This document shows positions 28,802-38,310 of a stretch of 64,000 nucleotides of DNA, in pieces; within the stretch, counting starts at the first letter, position 1; each line of letters starts with the position of its first letter. Position numbers and translations under genes: made by a program. The notes beneath the pieces are model-generated. The model saw only the letters and a list, made by a program, of their open reading frames with translations, was not told the origin of the DNA and did no database searches. This DNA comes from JAMXLO01 sp037201625 (GTDB lineage: Bacteria > Pseudomonadota > Alphaproteobacteria > Acetobacterales > Acetobacteraceae), in the NCBI GenBank assembly GCA_037201625.1, contig JBBCGR010000004.1, positions 372,001 through 436,000 on the forward strand, written 5' to 3'.

Positions 28802-31800
28802 TGAGCGCCGAGAAGGAAACCCTCCAGCGCGTTCAGGGTGGGCTTTACCACCTGCGCCGCGGCCTCGCGCCCTTCGTCGAAGCGCGCATGAAGGCACGCC
28901 ACGGTGCGCAGTGGCTGCACCACGCCAGCCGAGCCGCCGGCGGCTCGCCCAATGCCGCGCTAGACGAATACGGCTTGCTCAAGACCATGATCGACCAGTG
29001 GCGGGATGTGTTCGACGAAGCCTTCCCCCGCGCCGAGAAACACCGCGTGCGCAACTTTGTCTCCACAGCGTTGGAGGCACGCAACGCCACCTCGCACCTG
29101 TCGATCCCGCTGCAGGATGACGAGGCGCTGCGTTACCTGGATGCAGTCCACCACTTGCTGCGCGCGGTGAAGGCGCCGACGGCGGAAGTTACCGAACTGA
29201 AGCGCCTCTATGACGAACAGCGGCGTGCCGGCATTGCCAGCCCGGAAGCCCCAGCCAGCTCAACACCAGCTCCCGCGCCGGACACTCGGGACGACAGGCC
29301 GGGCAAGGCGCTGCGGCCCTGGATCGAGGTGGCGCTGCCGCATCCGGACGTGCTCGCCAACCGCTTCAAGGAAGCCGAGTTCGCCGCCAACCTCGCCGCG
29401 GTCGATGCCGGCATGGCGTCCGAGGATTATGCGACAGGCGAGCATTTCTTCCGCATCACCTTCCTGACCGAAGGGTTGAAGCGGGTGTTGCGCGGAGTGC
29501 TGCAACGTCTGGCCGGTCAGGGAGGTGACCCGGTGATCGGCCTGCAGACCGCATTCGGCGGCGGCAAGACGCACACCATGCTCGCCGCCTATCACCTGGC
29601 GCAGGCGAACTCGCTGGCGGTGCTAGATGGGATCACGCCGCTCGCAGACGCTGTTGGCGTCACGTCGTGGAAGGCTGCAAAGGTCGCAGTGTTCGTTGGC
29701 TCCTCGGAGGGGCCGGATGTCTCGCTGCGGCTCGACGGCGGGCCGAAGGTCTATACACCGTGGGGCTACATCGCCTGGCGGTTGGCCGGTGATGCCGGCC
29801 TGAAGCTGGTGGCCGAAGCCGAGGCAGCGCGCACCAATCCCGGCTGGAAGCTGATGGCCGACGTGATGCAGCTTGCCGGGCCGTGTGTAGTCCTGCTCGA
29901 TGAGCTGGTGATGTTCGCGCGGCAGTTGACGGATGAGCGGTTCGAGGCATTCCTCTCCTTCATCCAGTCGCTGACTGAAGCCGCTGCGGTGGTGCCGCAC
30001 GCGCTGGTCATCGGTTCGCTGCCCGAAAGCGACGCCGAAGCCGGTGGCGCGCGTGGCAAGGAGGCTCTGCTGCGCCTGGAGAAGGTGTTCGGCCGGGTTC
30101 AATCGGCCTGGATGCCGGCCTCCGGCGACGAAACCTACGAGATCATTCGCCGCCGGCTGTTCCAGGCACTCGACGCCGACGGCGAGCGTGGGCGTGACGA
30201 GACGGTGAAGGCCTTCGCTGAGCTCTATCGCAAGAACCCGGCTGAGTTTCCACCGGAGGCGAAAGAAGCACGATACCAAGAGCTGCTGCGCCTGTCCTAT
30301 CCGATCCATCCCGAGCTATTCGACCGGCTGTCGAAGGACTGGGCGAGCCTTGAAAAGTTCCAGCGCACCCGCGGTGTGCTGCGGTTCATGGCGAATGTGG
30401 TGGGCGTGCTGTGGCAGGCGCAGACGCGAGACCCGCTCATCGTGCCGGCGCGCATACCAGTGGCACACGAGCGCGTACGGGCGAGTGTGCTCTACCCGCT
30501 CGACCCCGCCTTCAGTGCGGTGGTGGACAAGGAGGTGGACGGGGACGGCTCGCTGCCAGCGCGGATGGAGGCCAACCCCTCCCGGCGCATCTCGCAGGCA
30601 CGCGCCGCGACGCGGGCAGCACGCGCGGTGTTCCTCTGCTCCGCGCCGCTGGTGGGTCAGCCGAATGCTGGACTGACCGGCCAAGGGTTACGGCTCGCCT
30701 GTGCGGAACCTGGCGATCAGCTTGCGATCTTCGGCGAGGCGCTGCGCGAACTGACCGAACGGGCGACGTATCTGTACGAGGAAGCCGGACGCTACTGGTT
30801 TTCTACCCAGCCGACGTTGAACCGCCTCGCCGACGACCGCGCCAAGGCGTTGCCGGATCATGAGGTGGACGAGGCGGTCACACAGGTGCTGCGCGACGAT
30901 GGGGCGAGCAAGGATAAGTTTCATCGCGTGTTCGCGGCGCCGGACGATCCAATCGCGATCGACGAGGTAGAGGCGCTATCTCTGATGATCCTGGGGCCCG
31001 CCACGCCGCATGTCGGCCGGGGGGTGAGCAAGTCAGCGGCGACCGACGCCGTGACCGATGCTCTAACTCGCTGCCGCGCATCGCAGCGTGGGCGACGCAA
31101 CACGCTGTTGTTCGTCGTTGCCGATGAGGCCCAATTGGACGAGGCGCGCACAGCAATGCGCCGCGCCTTGGCCTGGGAGTCGATCGTCAAGGATGGTCGG
31201 CTGCAAGGTCAGTTGACCCAGGCGCAGGCAGCGGACGCGCGCGACAAAGCCAAGACCAGCCGAGAGGGAGCCGTAAAGGCCGTTCGGCATGCGTGGAGCC
31301 ACATCCTTTATCCGGTCAAGACGGAGAGCACCGAGGCCGGTACTCCCTTCGATCTCGACCACTTGGCACTGACAGCCAGGGATCATGCCGGGATTCCGGC
31401 TGCGGTTTACGCGAAGGCCAGCGTCAAAGGCGACGGCATCATCAAGGAAACGCTCGGCGGTGAAACCTTGTCCGCCCGCCTCAAGGAACTGTGGCCGGAG
31501 GACAAACCGCATCTCGCAGTCGCCGAAATCGCGCTGTGGTTCGCGTCGTACGTCTATTTGCCGAAGTTGCGCGATCGCGTGGTGCTGGAGACCGCCATCC
31601 GTGATGCCCTCGCCAAGCTCGATCCCGCATTCGCCTACGCGGATGCGTTCGACGGGGCGACGGGCAAATACGTCGGGTTGCTCTGGCAGAAGGCGCCGAG
31701 CGAACTGATGCCCGCTACCGCGGTTCTTGTGCGTCCTGCCATAGCCATCGCGCAGTTGCGGCCTGCGACCACATCTGGCCCACCGCCAGGTCCCGGCATC

Positions 31801-32109
31801 GATGGGGAACCGCCGGTGATCGGCGGCGACACGCCAACCGGCGGCACATCCGGCGGGCCCAACCCAAAGACGCAGCCACAACGCTTCTACGGTTCGGTCG
31901 AGATCGACATGGTCCGTCCGGTGAAAGCATTCGATTCGATCCTGAACGCCGTGGTCATGGAGTTGCAGCGAACCAAGGGCGCAAAGGTGACGCTGACGCT
32001 CGAAATCGAAGCCACGACCGAAGAGGGATTTGCCGAGGCCGATATCGGCGTCGTCCGCGACAACGCTCGGCAGCTCAAGTTCAAAGCAGAATCAACCGGG
32101 TTTGAGTGA
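28798..32109 (+). CDS. DUF499 ATPase of the defence operon (1103 aa)
   Basis: The N-terminal ~130 residues are helical and resemble a Swt1-like HEPN region (LYHLRRGLAPFVEARMKARH). The P-loop ATPase core has Walker A in TAFGGGKTHTML near residue 250 and a Walker B in CVVLLDELVMFA near 363. This is the DUF499 family, found next to DUF1156 methylases. The last ~120 residues include a Pro/Gly-rich linker, then a beta-rich tail. The start ATGATG overlaps the methylase stop by 4 bases. It is the last gene of the operon and converges on the prophage end 13 bases away. It probably powers DNA sensing or translocation with the helicase; this is inferred from family. Confidence 0.85.
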   Translation: MMSAEKETLQRVQGGLYHLRRGLAPFVEARMKARHGAQWLHHASRAAGGSPNAALDEYGLLKTMIDQWRDVFDEAFPRAEKHRVRNFVSTALEARNATSHLSIPLQDDEALRYLDAVHHLLRAVKAPTAEVTELKRLYDEQRRAGIASPEAPASSTPAPAPDTRDDRPGKALRPWIEVALPHPDVLANRFKEAEFAANLAAVDAGMASEDYATGEHFFRITFLTEGLKRVLRGVLQRLAGQGGDPVIGLQTAFGGGKTHTMLAAYHLAQANSLAVLDGITPLADAVGVTSWKAAKVAVFVGSSEGPDVSLRLDGGPKVYTPWGYIAWRLAGDAGLKLVAEAEAARTNPGWKLMADVMQLAGPCVVLLDELVMFARQLTDERFEAFLSFIQSLTEAAAVVPHALVIGSLPESDAEAGGARGKEALLRLEKVFGRVQSAWMPASGDETYEIIRRRLFQALDADGERGRDETVKAFAELYRKNPAEFPPEAKEARYQELLRLSYPIHPELFDRLSKDWASLEKFQRTRGVLRFMANVVGVLWQAQTRDPLIVPARIPVAHERVRASVLYPLDPAFSAVVDKEVDGDGSLPARMEANPSRRISQARAATRAARAVFLCSAPLVGQPNAGLTGQGLRLACAEPGDQLAIFGEALRELTERATYLYEEAGRYWFSTQPTLNRLADDRAKALPDHEVDEAVTQVLRDDGASKDKFHRVFAAPDDPIAIDEVEALSLMILGPATPHVGRGVSKSAATDAVTDALTRCRASQRGRRNTLLFVVADEAQLDEARTAMRRALAWESIVKDGRLQGQLTQAQAADARDKAKTSREGAVKAVRHAWSHILYPVKTESTEAGTPFDLDHLALTARDHAGIPAAVYAKASVKGDGIIKETLGGETLSARLKELWPEDKPHLAVAEIALWFASYVYLPKLRDRVVLETAIRDALAKLDPAFAYADAFDGATGKYVGLLWQKAPSELMPATAVLVRPAIAIAQLRPATTSGPPPGPGIDGEPPVIGGDTPTGGTSGGPNPKTQPQRFYGSVEIDMVRPVKAFDSILNAVVMELQRTKGAKVTLTLEIEATTEEGFAEADIGVVRDNARQLKFKAESTGFE

Positions 32110-32122
32110 ACAGGACCGCTGC

Positions 32123-32518
32123 TCACAGACGGCCTTTCGCTCGATGGTCCTGCGAAAGCTCCGCTGTTTCTGCGGTCTTCGACGTTTCGGCACCGGCGCC
32201 GCTTTGTATCAATGTCGTCACACCACCCCGCCGACCAAGGAGTTCATCGAAGCCCCTTGCAGTGTGATAGATGCCGACGACGCCGAGCAGCGATGCGAAG
32301 CTCCAATCGATGATGCGCGCGTTGATCGGCTCAGCGCTGGGGTACAGGTAGACAAGGGTAATCATGGCCATACAAAACACGACCACAGCGCAGGCTTGAA
32401 TGCGGCGATCGCCGAAGTGCGGCGGTTCGCAAAACCATTCGATCAGGAGTGCTAGCTTTCGAGGTGTTGGGTTGCCGCTCACAGGCTCCTCCCTGTTTAT
32501 GGGGCGGTCGACGCGCAT
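32123..32518 (-). CDS. Holin-like membrane protein at the prophage edge (131 aa)
   Basis: Two hydrophobic segments are visible: about residues 42-59 (QACAVVVFCMAMITLVYLY) and 70-86 (DWSFASLLGVVGIYHTA). The termini are polar and the C-terminus is basic. Size, two membrane segments and position after the tail fibre genes fit a phage holin or small lysis-associated protein, but no family is recognised and no lysin gene is seen. It starts 12 bases after the tail esterase gene. Confidence 0.5.
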   Translation of the reverse strand: MRVDRPINREEPVSGNPTPRKLALLIEWFCEPPHFGDRRIQACAVVVFCMAMITLVYLYPSAEPINARIIDWSFASLLGVVGIYHTARGFDELLGRRGGVTTLIQSGAGAETSKTAETAELSQDHRAKGRL

Positions 32519-32530
32519 GTCAGCGAGTCG

Positions 32531-34675
32531 TCACGGTGACGGTGTATCGCTCAGCACGATCCCCGCCGGCGTCGCCGCCAGTGGGAAATTCAGATTCCAT
32601 GCGCTGCCCAGATCGGCGCCGATATCCCAGCCGGCTGGCTTGGTGAGCGCTGCACAGTTGTCGGTGACTGCGTTGCCACGCCCCATGTCGCCGGTGTAGG
32701 CCGGCAGGCCCGCCGGACTGTAGGAGCCGTAGGGATAGAACAGCCGACAGCTCGCGCTCGGATTGGACAACGGCGAGGCAAGCGTAAGCCGCAAGTGCGT
32801 GGCGTTGATCCGGACGCAGGCCGTCGCTCGCCGCAGCGTGCCAGGGGACGACACGGAGCCGCCGTCCATCACCAGAAAGCCCTGCCCAGATGCCGCGAGC
32901 AACGGCACGACCAGGTCAGTGCCCGCGTCATGCGCGACCGTCAGCACCACGGTCGACGCGTCCTGCCGGAAGGCATGCGTGATGCGAGGCCCGCCGACGG
33001 ACGGGATGCCGGCGGGGATGTTGGCGAGTGCATCAGCGCGACCAAGTGGGCCGATCGCACGGGCGATCACCGGCGCAGCGAGACGGGCAAACCGCTGGTT
33101 GTCGGGCGCGTCGCGGTGCTGGTTGTCGCCGCCTGTTTGGATCCCCGTGCCCGGGTCCCAGGCAGCACCGCGGCCATTGCTGTCCGCCATCATCGGGTTG
33201 CCGATGACGATCCCGTTCGACGGGTCGGCGGCGAGGTCGGCGACCACTTCTCGGTGCATCTGCGCGCCGTCGGTGTTGCCATAAGGGAAGCCCTCCCACC
33301 ACACCATCGGCAGGTTGGCAGCCGTGGCACCGGGCACCATCGCCCGCTCCAGCGCGAGAAACCGCAAAGCCGCAGCGGAGAACAGCGACTTCTCCGAGTA
33401 CGGCCGATAGCTGTCGGTCTCGCTCCAGAGCCACACGATCGCCGCGCAATCGGCGAGGTCCTCGGCCGACTGCGCCGCCATGAACGACTGCACGCCGAGG
33501 CCGTCGGACCCGAGCGCCCAACCGGCGGGCTGCGAGCCATCATGCGGATCGGCAATGAACGAACCGGGATACACAACGGCGCCGACGCCAGGCATGTCGT
33601 AGATGCCGTGGCCCGGAACGATCGTCCAACTCGACACGCCGTGTGAGGCGAACACGTTGTAGGCGAGCGCGCCAAGGTGCCAGGCCACGCCTTGCGCGAG
33701 CAGATGCGCCGCCCCGTCGATCAGCGCGTAGTAGGACGCGTTCGACTGCCCGGTGATCAGCAGGGTGACGCCCTTGCGTGGCCCTCGCTTCCACCGGGTC
33801 GCACACGCCAGCAAGGTCGTGATGTCTCCCGACGCGAGCGCGCGCGGCCAGCTTGCAGCCTCATGAAACCAGCACTGCGCTCCGCCCTGGCCCTGGCCGG
33901 AATGCAGAAACAGCAGCGACCCGCCGCCGGCTCCGAGTGGATTCGCGGCGCCGGTCGCGACCTGTGCGCCATCGAGCCACACATCGACACCGGAGCCGGG
34001 CGTGTTGCGGATGATGATCGAGTGCGTATGCCGCCGCGTCAGCGCGGACGTCAGTACCACCTGACCGGCACCGGGGAACAGGATGAGCCGGTCGCCAGCG
34101 CCGCGGATCGCGTCTGCCTGCAGCACCGCTACCCCGCCTGCGGTCAGCAGCGAAATCGCGCCGGTCGAACCTTGCCGCCAGTTCGGCCGCGACCACACCA
34201 GATACCTGGTCCACCCCGTCGCCGCTCCCAGGTTGGCCGACGTCAGACGCAGGCCGGAATCGCCGTCCATCTTCGGCAGATACTCGCCACTCTGTGGCAT
34301 CGCCGGCGGCACAATGGTGTTCAGCCCAATGCCGCCGAGCAGGCCGTTCAACCGCGGCGTCGCCTGCGGCAGTGTACTGCCGGAGACGCGATACGCGGCG
34401 AGCGCATTGCCGGCGCCAGATTTGTCGGCGACGCTGGTAACAGCGTTGTTCCATGCTGGCAGCGGGTGCCCGCCGGCATCCAGCATGCCTGCGAAGGTGC
34501 CCGCATCCCACCACCCGCCAAGGCCGGAAATCGCGTCCGGGTAAGGCCCGGTGAAAGTGCCGCCGGGATCGGGATCAGGGTCGGGATTTGCAGCACCACG
34601 CAACGGCCGCCAGAACGCCGTGCGACCAGGCGCAATCAGCATCGCGCGGCCGGGTCCGATCAGAGCAACACTCAT
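32531..34675 (-). CDS. Tail-associated SGNH/sialate-esterase-like protein (714 aa)
   Basis: After a short Pro/Asp-rich linker (PDPDPDPGG), a LamG-like concanavalin fold covers about residues 50-260. An esterase domain follows, starting with LLITGQSNASYYALIDG, where GQSN holds the nucleophile Ser of the sialate O-acetylesterase group. Other esterase blocks are IVWLWSETDSYR and DNQHRDAPDNQRFARL. The last ~130 residues are beta-rich. It is likely a tail spike that removes acetyl groups from the host surface glycan. ATG 34675 is chosen because it overlaps the stop of the preceding mini-frame (ATGA). Confidence 0.65.
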   Translation of the reverse strand: MSVALIGPGRAMLIAPGRTAFWRPLRGAANPDPDPDPGGTFTGPYPDAISGLGGWWDAGTFAGMLDAGGHPLPAWNNAVTSVADKSGAGNALAAYRVSGSTLPQATPRLNGLLGGIGLNTIVPPAMPQSGEYLPKMDGDSGLRLTSANLGAATGWTRYLVWSRPNWRQGSTGAISLLTAGGVAVLQADAIRGAGDRLILFPGAGQVVLTSALTRRHTHSIIIRNTPGSGVDVWLDGAQVATGAANPLGAGGGSLLFLHSGQGQGGAQCWFHEAASWPRALASGDITTLLACATRWKRGPRKGVTLLITGQSNASYYALIDGAAHLLAQGVAWHLGALAYNVFASHGVSSWTIVPGHGIYDMPGVGAVVYPGSFIADPHDGSQPAGWALGSDGLGVQSFMAAQSAEDLADCAAIVWLWSETDSYRPYSEKSLFSAAALRFLALERAMVPGATAANLPMVWWEGFPYGNTDGAQMHREVVADLAADPSNGIVIGNPMMADSNGRGAAWDPGTGIQTGGDNQHRDAPDNQRFARLAAPVIARAIGPLGRADALANIPAGIPSVGGPRITHAFRQDASTVVLTVAHDAGTDLVVPLLAASGQGFLVMDGGSVSSPGTLRRATACVRINATHLRLTLASPLSNPSASCRLFYPYGSYSPAGLPAYTGDMGRGNAVTDNCAALTKPAGWDIGADLGSAWNLNFPLAATPAGIVLSDTPSP

Positions 34676-34746
34676 GACGGCGCGCTGGCGAGGGCCGCGA
34701 AGCGGACCGTCCGGCATGAGGCCACGGAAGCGGTTAGCTGGCTCAT
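34672..34746 (-). repeat. 74-bp gene-junction repeat, copy A (with a 24-aa frame)
   Basis: Read on the minus strand it starts ATGAGCCAGCTAACCGCTTC and ends GCGCGCCGTCATG. It is about 88 percent identical to the copy at 44321-44395 and related to the inverted copy at 41781-41854. It encodes a 24-aa frame (MSQLTASVAS...) whose TGA overlaps the ATG of the esterase gene. It begins 7 bases after the stop of the FN3 fibre gene. Confidence 0.7.
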
Positions 34747-34753
34747 GATCGGG

Positions 34754-36892
34754 TCAGGCCGTGACCGTGAAGGCCGTGGGCAGGCACAACGTTGCAACGA
34801 CGTTGGCCCCGGCGTCCTTGGCGACCGCCCAGATGTAGTAATTTCCCGGCGTGGCAGGCGCAGTCATGTAGGTCCCCCACCAATTGTGCCCGCCGTTGCT
34901 GAACTGTGAAGCGACCCCCTGAAATCCCGTTGTCGGCACCACGCTGTTGCTGAGTGAGAATGCATGCGAGACGCTGGCCGGCACGGTGTGGCTGCCATCG
35001 CCCGCGACGCTGTTGTCGTTGGTGTTGACGATGATGCCGCCGAGATTGACCTGCCACGTGGTGCCCGCGGTCGGCGCGAAGCCAGCGGTCAACAGGTAGT
35101 TTCCGCCGCTCGTGGTGGCGGCCGTCACCGCTGCGGTCCAGGCGGAGCTGCCGCCCGCGTTCACCGCCGACACCTCGAAGTCGTACGACGTGCTGAGCGA
35201 AAGGCCGGTGATTGTGGTCGACGCGCCGACGATGCCCGCCACCACGGTCCAGGTGTTCGTACCCGCCGGAGACCACCGCGCCGTATAGGTCGCGACCGCG
35301 CCACCCGACGCCGGCGCCGTCCAGGTCAATGGCATGGTGGTGCCGGTTGCTGCACCCGCAGCGAGCGCGGTCGGCAGGCCCGGCACCGCCAGCAATGTGG
35401 TGGCATTTGCCGTCGCAGAACCGGTGCCGTTACCGACGACATTCACCGCGAGCACCTGGAAGTCGTAGGCGGTCGCCGCGGTCAGGCTAGTGACCAGATA
35501 GGTGGTAACCACCACGCCCGTCGCCGCTGTCGTCCACGATCCGGCACCGGTAATGCGGAATTGCACGGTGTAGGTGGCGACTGCCCCGCCGGTCGCGGGC
35601 GCGGTCCAAGCCAGTGAAACCGAGCTGGCCGTTGGGCCGGAGGCTACGAGGCCGGTGACCTGGCCGGGCACCAGCGTGGGCAGGGCAACCGTGCTGCCCG
35701 TGACGATGGTCGAAGCCGGGCCGGTGCCTGCTGCGTTGCTGGCCAGCACCTCGAAATCATACTGGGTCGACGGCGCCAGGCCGGACACAGTCAGGCTGTT
35801 GGAAACCGTGCTCTGCGATGTCCACGCCCCGCCAACCGAGGTGACCCGATAGTTCACCAAGAAGCCGCTTGCCGGCCCGCCCGTAACCGGCACCTGCCAG
35901 GACAGCGCCACGCTGCCGGAGGTGGCGACGCCAGCGGTAAGACCAGTCACCTGCCCCGGCGGGGTCAATGGTGCACCGCTGCCCGCGAGCGACGCGAACA
36001 CCAGCGTGCCGCCCGAATACGAGACGGCGCGCAGCTCGGCCCCGAGGCCCGTGGCCAGCGTCTGCGCGCCGCTCGACGTCACGACGCCGGCCGCGAAGGT
36101 GACCGCGCCGCCGGACACATTGATGACCGAACACGCGAAGCCGCTGCCCATGTTGACGAAGGCCGGGGTGAGCGTGACCGGCTGCGAGCAGACCAAGATC
36201 GCATCGTTGTGCAGCGACCCATCGAGCGTGATGTTGGCTGCGATCTCCACCACCGGCCGCCGATAGCCCGGCAGCTTTGCCTTCATCCAGGTCCAGATGG
36301 CGCTGAAGGTCTGGGCCGTCATGGTGCTCGAACCCTGGCCTACCCAGACCCGATCGGTGTCCGCCGCGGCCGCCGCCAACGTGCCGGCATCGATCGTCTG
36401 GCCGTCGAGAAAGTCCTCGACCCGGATGGCGTGATCAGCGCCGCCCTGGCTGATCCCCACCATGTCGTCCGCGCCGACTGTCGAGACCGGACCCAGACTA
36501 CTGATCGGGGTCGCCTTGTCGGCGATCGCCGTGTCGGCATAGGCCTTGGCCGCCACCAGCGCCGCGCTGGTCGCCGCGGCCGCCGTCCCTCCGACGCCAT
36601 CGGCGTACGATTTGGCAGACGCCAGCACCGCGTCGGCGTGCCCGTTCGCCGTGCTGGCAACCGAGGCTCCAACCTGGTCGGTGTAGGCCTTCGCGGTGAC
36701 CAGCGCCGCATCGGTGTAGGCGGTAGCGGGCGCGCCAATCGAGGCCGTCACCTGCCCAATCAGCCACTCGGCGAACAGCGCCGCCGGCGCCCGGCGAGTG
36801 TCGGTGGTGCCGTCCGCGTTGGTCTGGTCAAGCGGGATTTGATCCGTCGGCGCGATTGCGCCCGCGGGGTCCAGATCGCCGATGAAAGGCAT
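34754..36892 (-). CDS. Tail fibre with three fibronectin type III domains (712 aa)
   Basis: The first ~200 residues carry phage-fibre helical repeats (AYTDAALVTAKAYTDQVGAS and variants), likely a trimeric stalk. A short phage-fibre hinge with KLPGYRRPVVEI follows. Three FN3 domains come next (starting near PPGQVTGLTAGVATSGSVAL, VPGQVTGLVASGPTASSVSL and VPGLPTALAAGAATGTTMPL). The C-terminal ~120 residues are probably the tip. ATG 36892 has GGAG five bases upstream. It lies between the gp48-side genes and the esterase and probably helps host recognition. FN3 domains are common in phage tail proteins and may bind carbohydrates. Confidence 0.7.
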   Translation of the reverse strand: MPFIGDLDPAGAIAPTDQIPLDQTNADGTTDTRRAPAALFAEWLIGQVTASIGAPATAYTDAALVTAKAYTDQVGASVASTANGHADAVLASAKSYADGVGGTAAAATSAALVAAKAYADTAIADKATPISSLGPVSTVGADDMVGISQGGADHAIRVEDFLDGQTIDAGTLAAAAADTDRVWVGQGSSTMTAQTFSAIWTWMKAKLPGYRRPVVEIAANITLDGSLHNDAILVCSQPVTLTPAFVNMGSGFACSVINVSGGAVTFAAGVVTSSGAQTLATGLGAELRAVSYSGGTLVFASLAGSGAPLTPPGQVTGLTAGVATSGSVALSWQVPVTGGPASGFLVNYRVTSVGGAWTSQSTVSNSLTVSGLAPSTQYDFEVLASNAAGTGPASTIVTGSTVALPTLVPGQVTGLVASGPTASSVSLAWTAPATGGAVATYTVQFRITGAGSWTTAATGVVVTTYLVTSLTAATAYDFQVLAVNVVGNGTGSATANATTLLAVPGLPTALAAGAATGTTMPLTWTAPASGGAVATYTARWSPAGTNTWTVVAGIVGASTTITGLSLSTSYDFEVSAVNAGGSSAWTAAVTAATTSGGNYLLTAGFAPTAGTTWQVNLGGIIVNTNDNSVAGDGSHTVPASVSHAFSLSNSVVPTTGFQGVASQFSNGGHNWWGTYMTAPATPGNYYIWAVAKDAGANVVATLCLPTAFTVTA

Positions 36893-36903
36893 GGATGCTC
36901 CGA

Positions 36904-37464
36904 TCAGAATCCGCGGAATTGCAGGACACCGCCAGCCTCGATCTCCAGGGCGGCCCCGGTCCTTGTGGTGGCCGCGGACAGCAGCGCACCGCACGCGGGA
37001 AGCAGCGGGGTGCCGTCCCGCGTGAGCAACGCACTTGCCGGATCTGGCCGCACCGCCAGCTCCAGCATCGGTGGCGCATCGAGCGCCGGCGCATCCGACA
37101 CCACGATCGCGACATCCGCAGCCAGGCGCTGCCCGCTGCGAAGCGATAGCGTCCAGTGCGCGACATAGGAGCCGGGCGCACCGCCGGACAGCCAGGCGAT
37201 GAGCAGCCCGCCGAAGCTGGCCAGCCGCTCCACCTCCGGCTCGGCTCCAGCCGGCGAGATTGCCATCGTGACACCGACGATCTCGTCGTCGACGCCAGCG
37301 AGAAACTCGCGGCAATCCAAGCCATAATCGAGAACGTCACTCGCGCGCTTGTCCGGCCAATGGCGCGGGAGCGCCGGAGGAAGACGGCCGCGCTGCCCGA
37401 TGCCCGCATAGCGGAACAGCGGCACGAACCGCGCAGGGTCCGGCACCCAGGCTCGCGGAATCAT
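36904..37464 (-). CDS. Uncharacterised phage tail-region protein (186 aa)
   Basis: Starts with ATG overlapping the previous stop (ATGA). A short aromatic N-terminus (MIPRAWVPDPARFVPLFRYA) is followed by a domain with VSDAPALDAPPMLELAVRPD. No signal, membrane segment or known family is seen. It belongs to a run of small genes after the fibre that overlap or nearly touch, so it is probably a fibre accessory or virion protein. The function is unknown. Confidence 0.65.
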   Translation of the reverse strand: MIPRAWVPDPARFVPLFRYAGIGQRGRLPPALPRHWPDKRASDVLDYGLDCREFLAGVDDEIVGVTMAISPAGAEPEVERLASFGGLLIAWLSGGAPGSYVAHWTLSLRSGQRLAADVAIVVSDAPALDAPPMLELAVRPDPASALLTRDGTPLLPACGALLSAATTRTGAALEIEAGGVLQFRGF

Positions 37465-37775
37465 TGCAGCATGACCGTGGCCGTGACGCTCTTCTCGCGC
37501 CCCTGCGGCGTGACGACGGCACACCGGATTACATAGGCACCGGGCGCAGTGGCAGGCCCAAGACGCGCGGTCACACGGCGAGCCGTGAACGCGACCGCCG
37601 CGAGCGCGAGCGCCACATCCGGCAGCACCGTGGCATTGGCGATCCGGTCGAGCGGTGCCAACCACGCTGCGAAGTCGAACGCGTACTCGAGCTGATCATC
37701 CGCTCCGGCGAGCGGAAAGCGCAGTTCGGCGTCTGTGCCATCGGCGGGCACTATCACCACGCGTGAGACGAACAT
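37461..37775 (-). CDS. Uncharacterised small phage protein (104 aa)
   Basis: A 104-aa protein starting at ATG 37775, 5 bases after the previous gene. It has beta-rich sequence (MFVSRVVIVPADGTDAELRF, LEYAFDFAAWLAPLDRIANA) and resembles one Ig-like or beta-sandwich domain. It overlaps the next gene by 4 bases. No family is recognised. A virion role is inferred from the cluster. Confidence 0.65.
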   Translation of the reverse strand: MFVSRVVIVPADGTDAELRFPLAGADDQLEYAFDFAAWLAPLDRIANATVLPDVALALAAVAFTARRVTARLGPATAPGAYVIRCAVVTPQGREKSVTATVMLQ

Positions 37776-37780
37776 CGCAG

Positions 37781-38308
37781 TCAGGCAATGACGATGGGCT
37801 GTGCAGGCAGCGTGGTGCCGTGGCCCTGCGCGACCTGGGCGCAGGCATAGACGTAGTTCATCACCGCCTTGGCGAACTCGGTGAACTGCCCCGCAGGCCA
37901 CGTGTGCGCGACCCCGACAACGTCTGGCCAATTGAATGTCGCCCCGCCACCCGGCAGACCGAGGCCCGCACTGATCGCTGCAGCGATGCCGGTGATCTGC
38001 ATCTGCGTCGCCTGATCGATGGGATAGGCACCGTCGAGCGCTGGCAGCGCCAAGCAATCCACGGTCACGGGCTGACTGAGCAAAGCCATCGCCTGCTGCT
38101 GCAATGTAGGTGGAGGCGGAAGCGGCGGAGGCGCGAAGACCGAGCCGTCATAGGTCCAGCGAGGCTCCGGTTGCGGGCTGACAGCCGACACGTCGATCCA
38201 TCGCAAGTCCACATGGAACAACTCCGCAAGCGGCGTGGCGGAGACCTCGGCCGGCGGCGTGTACAGTTCGGCGACGATGCCGTCGTCGATGCGCGCATAG
38301 GTCGGCAT
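37781..38308 (-). CDS. Phage tail-fibre-linked protein (175 aa)
   Basis: The opening MPTYARIDDGIVAELYTPPA and the following WIDVSAV segment look like the N-terminal module found in tail-fibre assembly or DUF4376-type proteins. The C-terminal half (PVTVDCLALPALDGAYPIDQ, AFSxx-type helices to VACAQV) fits that group. ATG 38308 has GAGGTGG upstream. It directly follows the glycine-rich fibre gene, where chaperone-type genes are common. Confidence 0.55.
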   Translation of the reverse strand: MPTYARIDDGIVAELYTPPAEVSATPLAELFHVDLRWIDVSAVSPQPEPRWTYDGSVFAPPPLPPPPTLQQQAMALLSQPVTVDCLALPALDGAYPIDQATQMQITGIAAAISAGLGLPGGGATFNWPDVVGVAHTWPAGQFTEFAKAVMNYVYACAQVAQGHGTTLPAQPIVIA

Positions 38309-38310
38309 GC

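Noticed and set aside
19420..32122. Prophage attachment site duplicated from tRNA-Arg
   Set aside because: I found no second copy of the tRNA-Arg 3' end inside the window, including near the prophage edge at 32.1 kb.
34754..36892. Periodic sequence that could suggest a repeat array
   Set aside because: The periodicity is protein-coding (FN3 and fibre repeats); no CRISPR-like identical repeats with unique spacers occur in the window.
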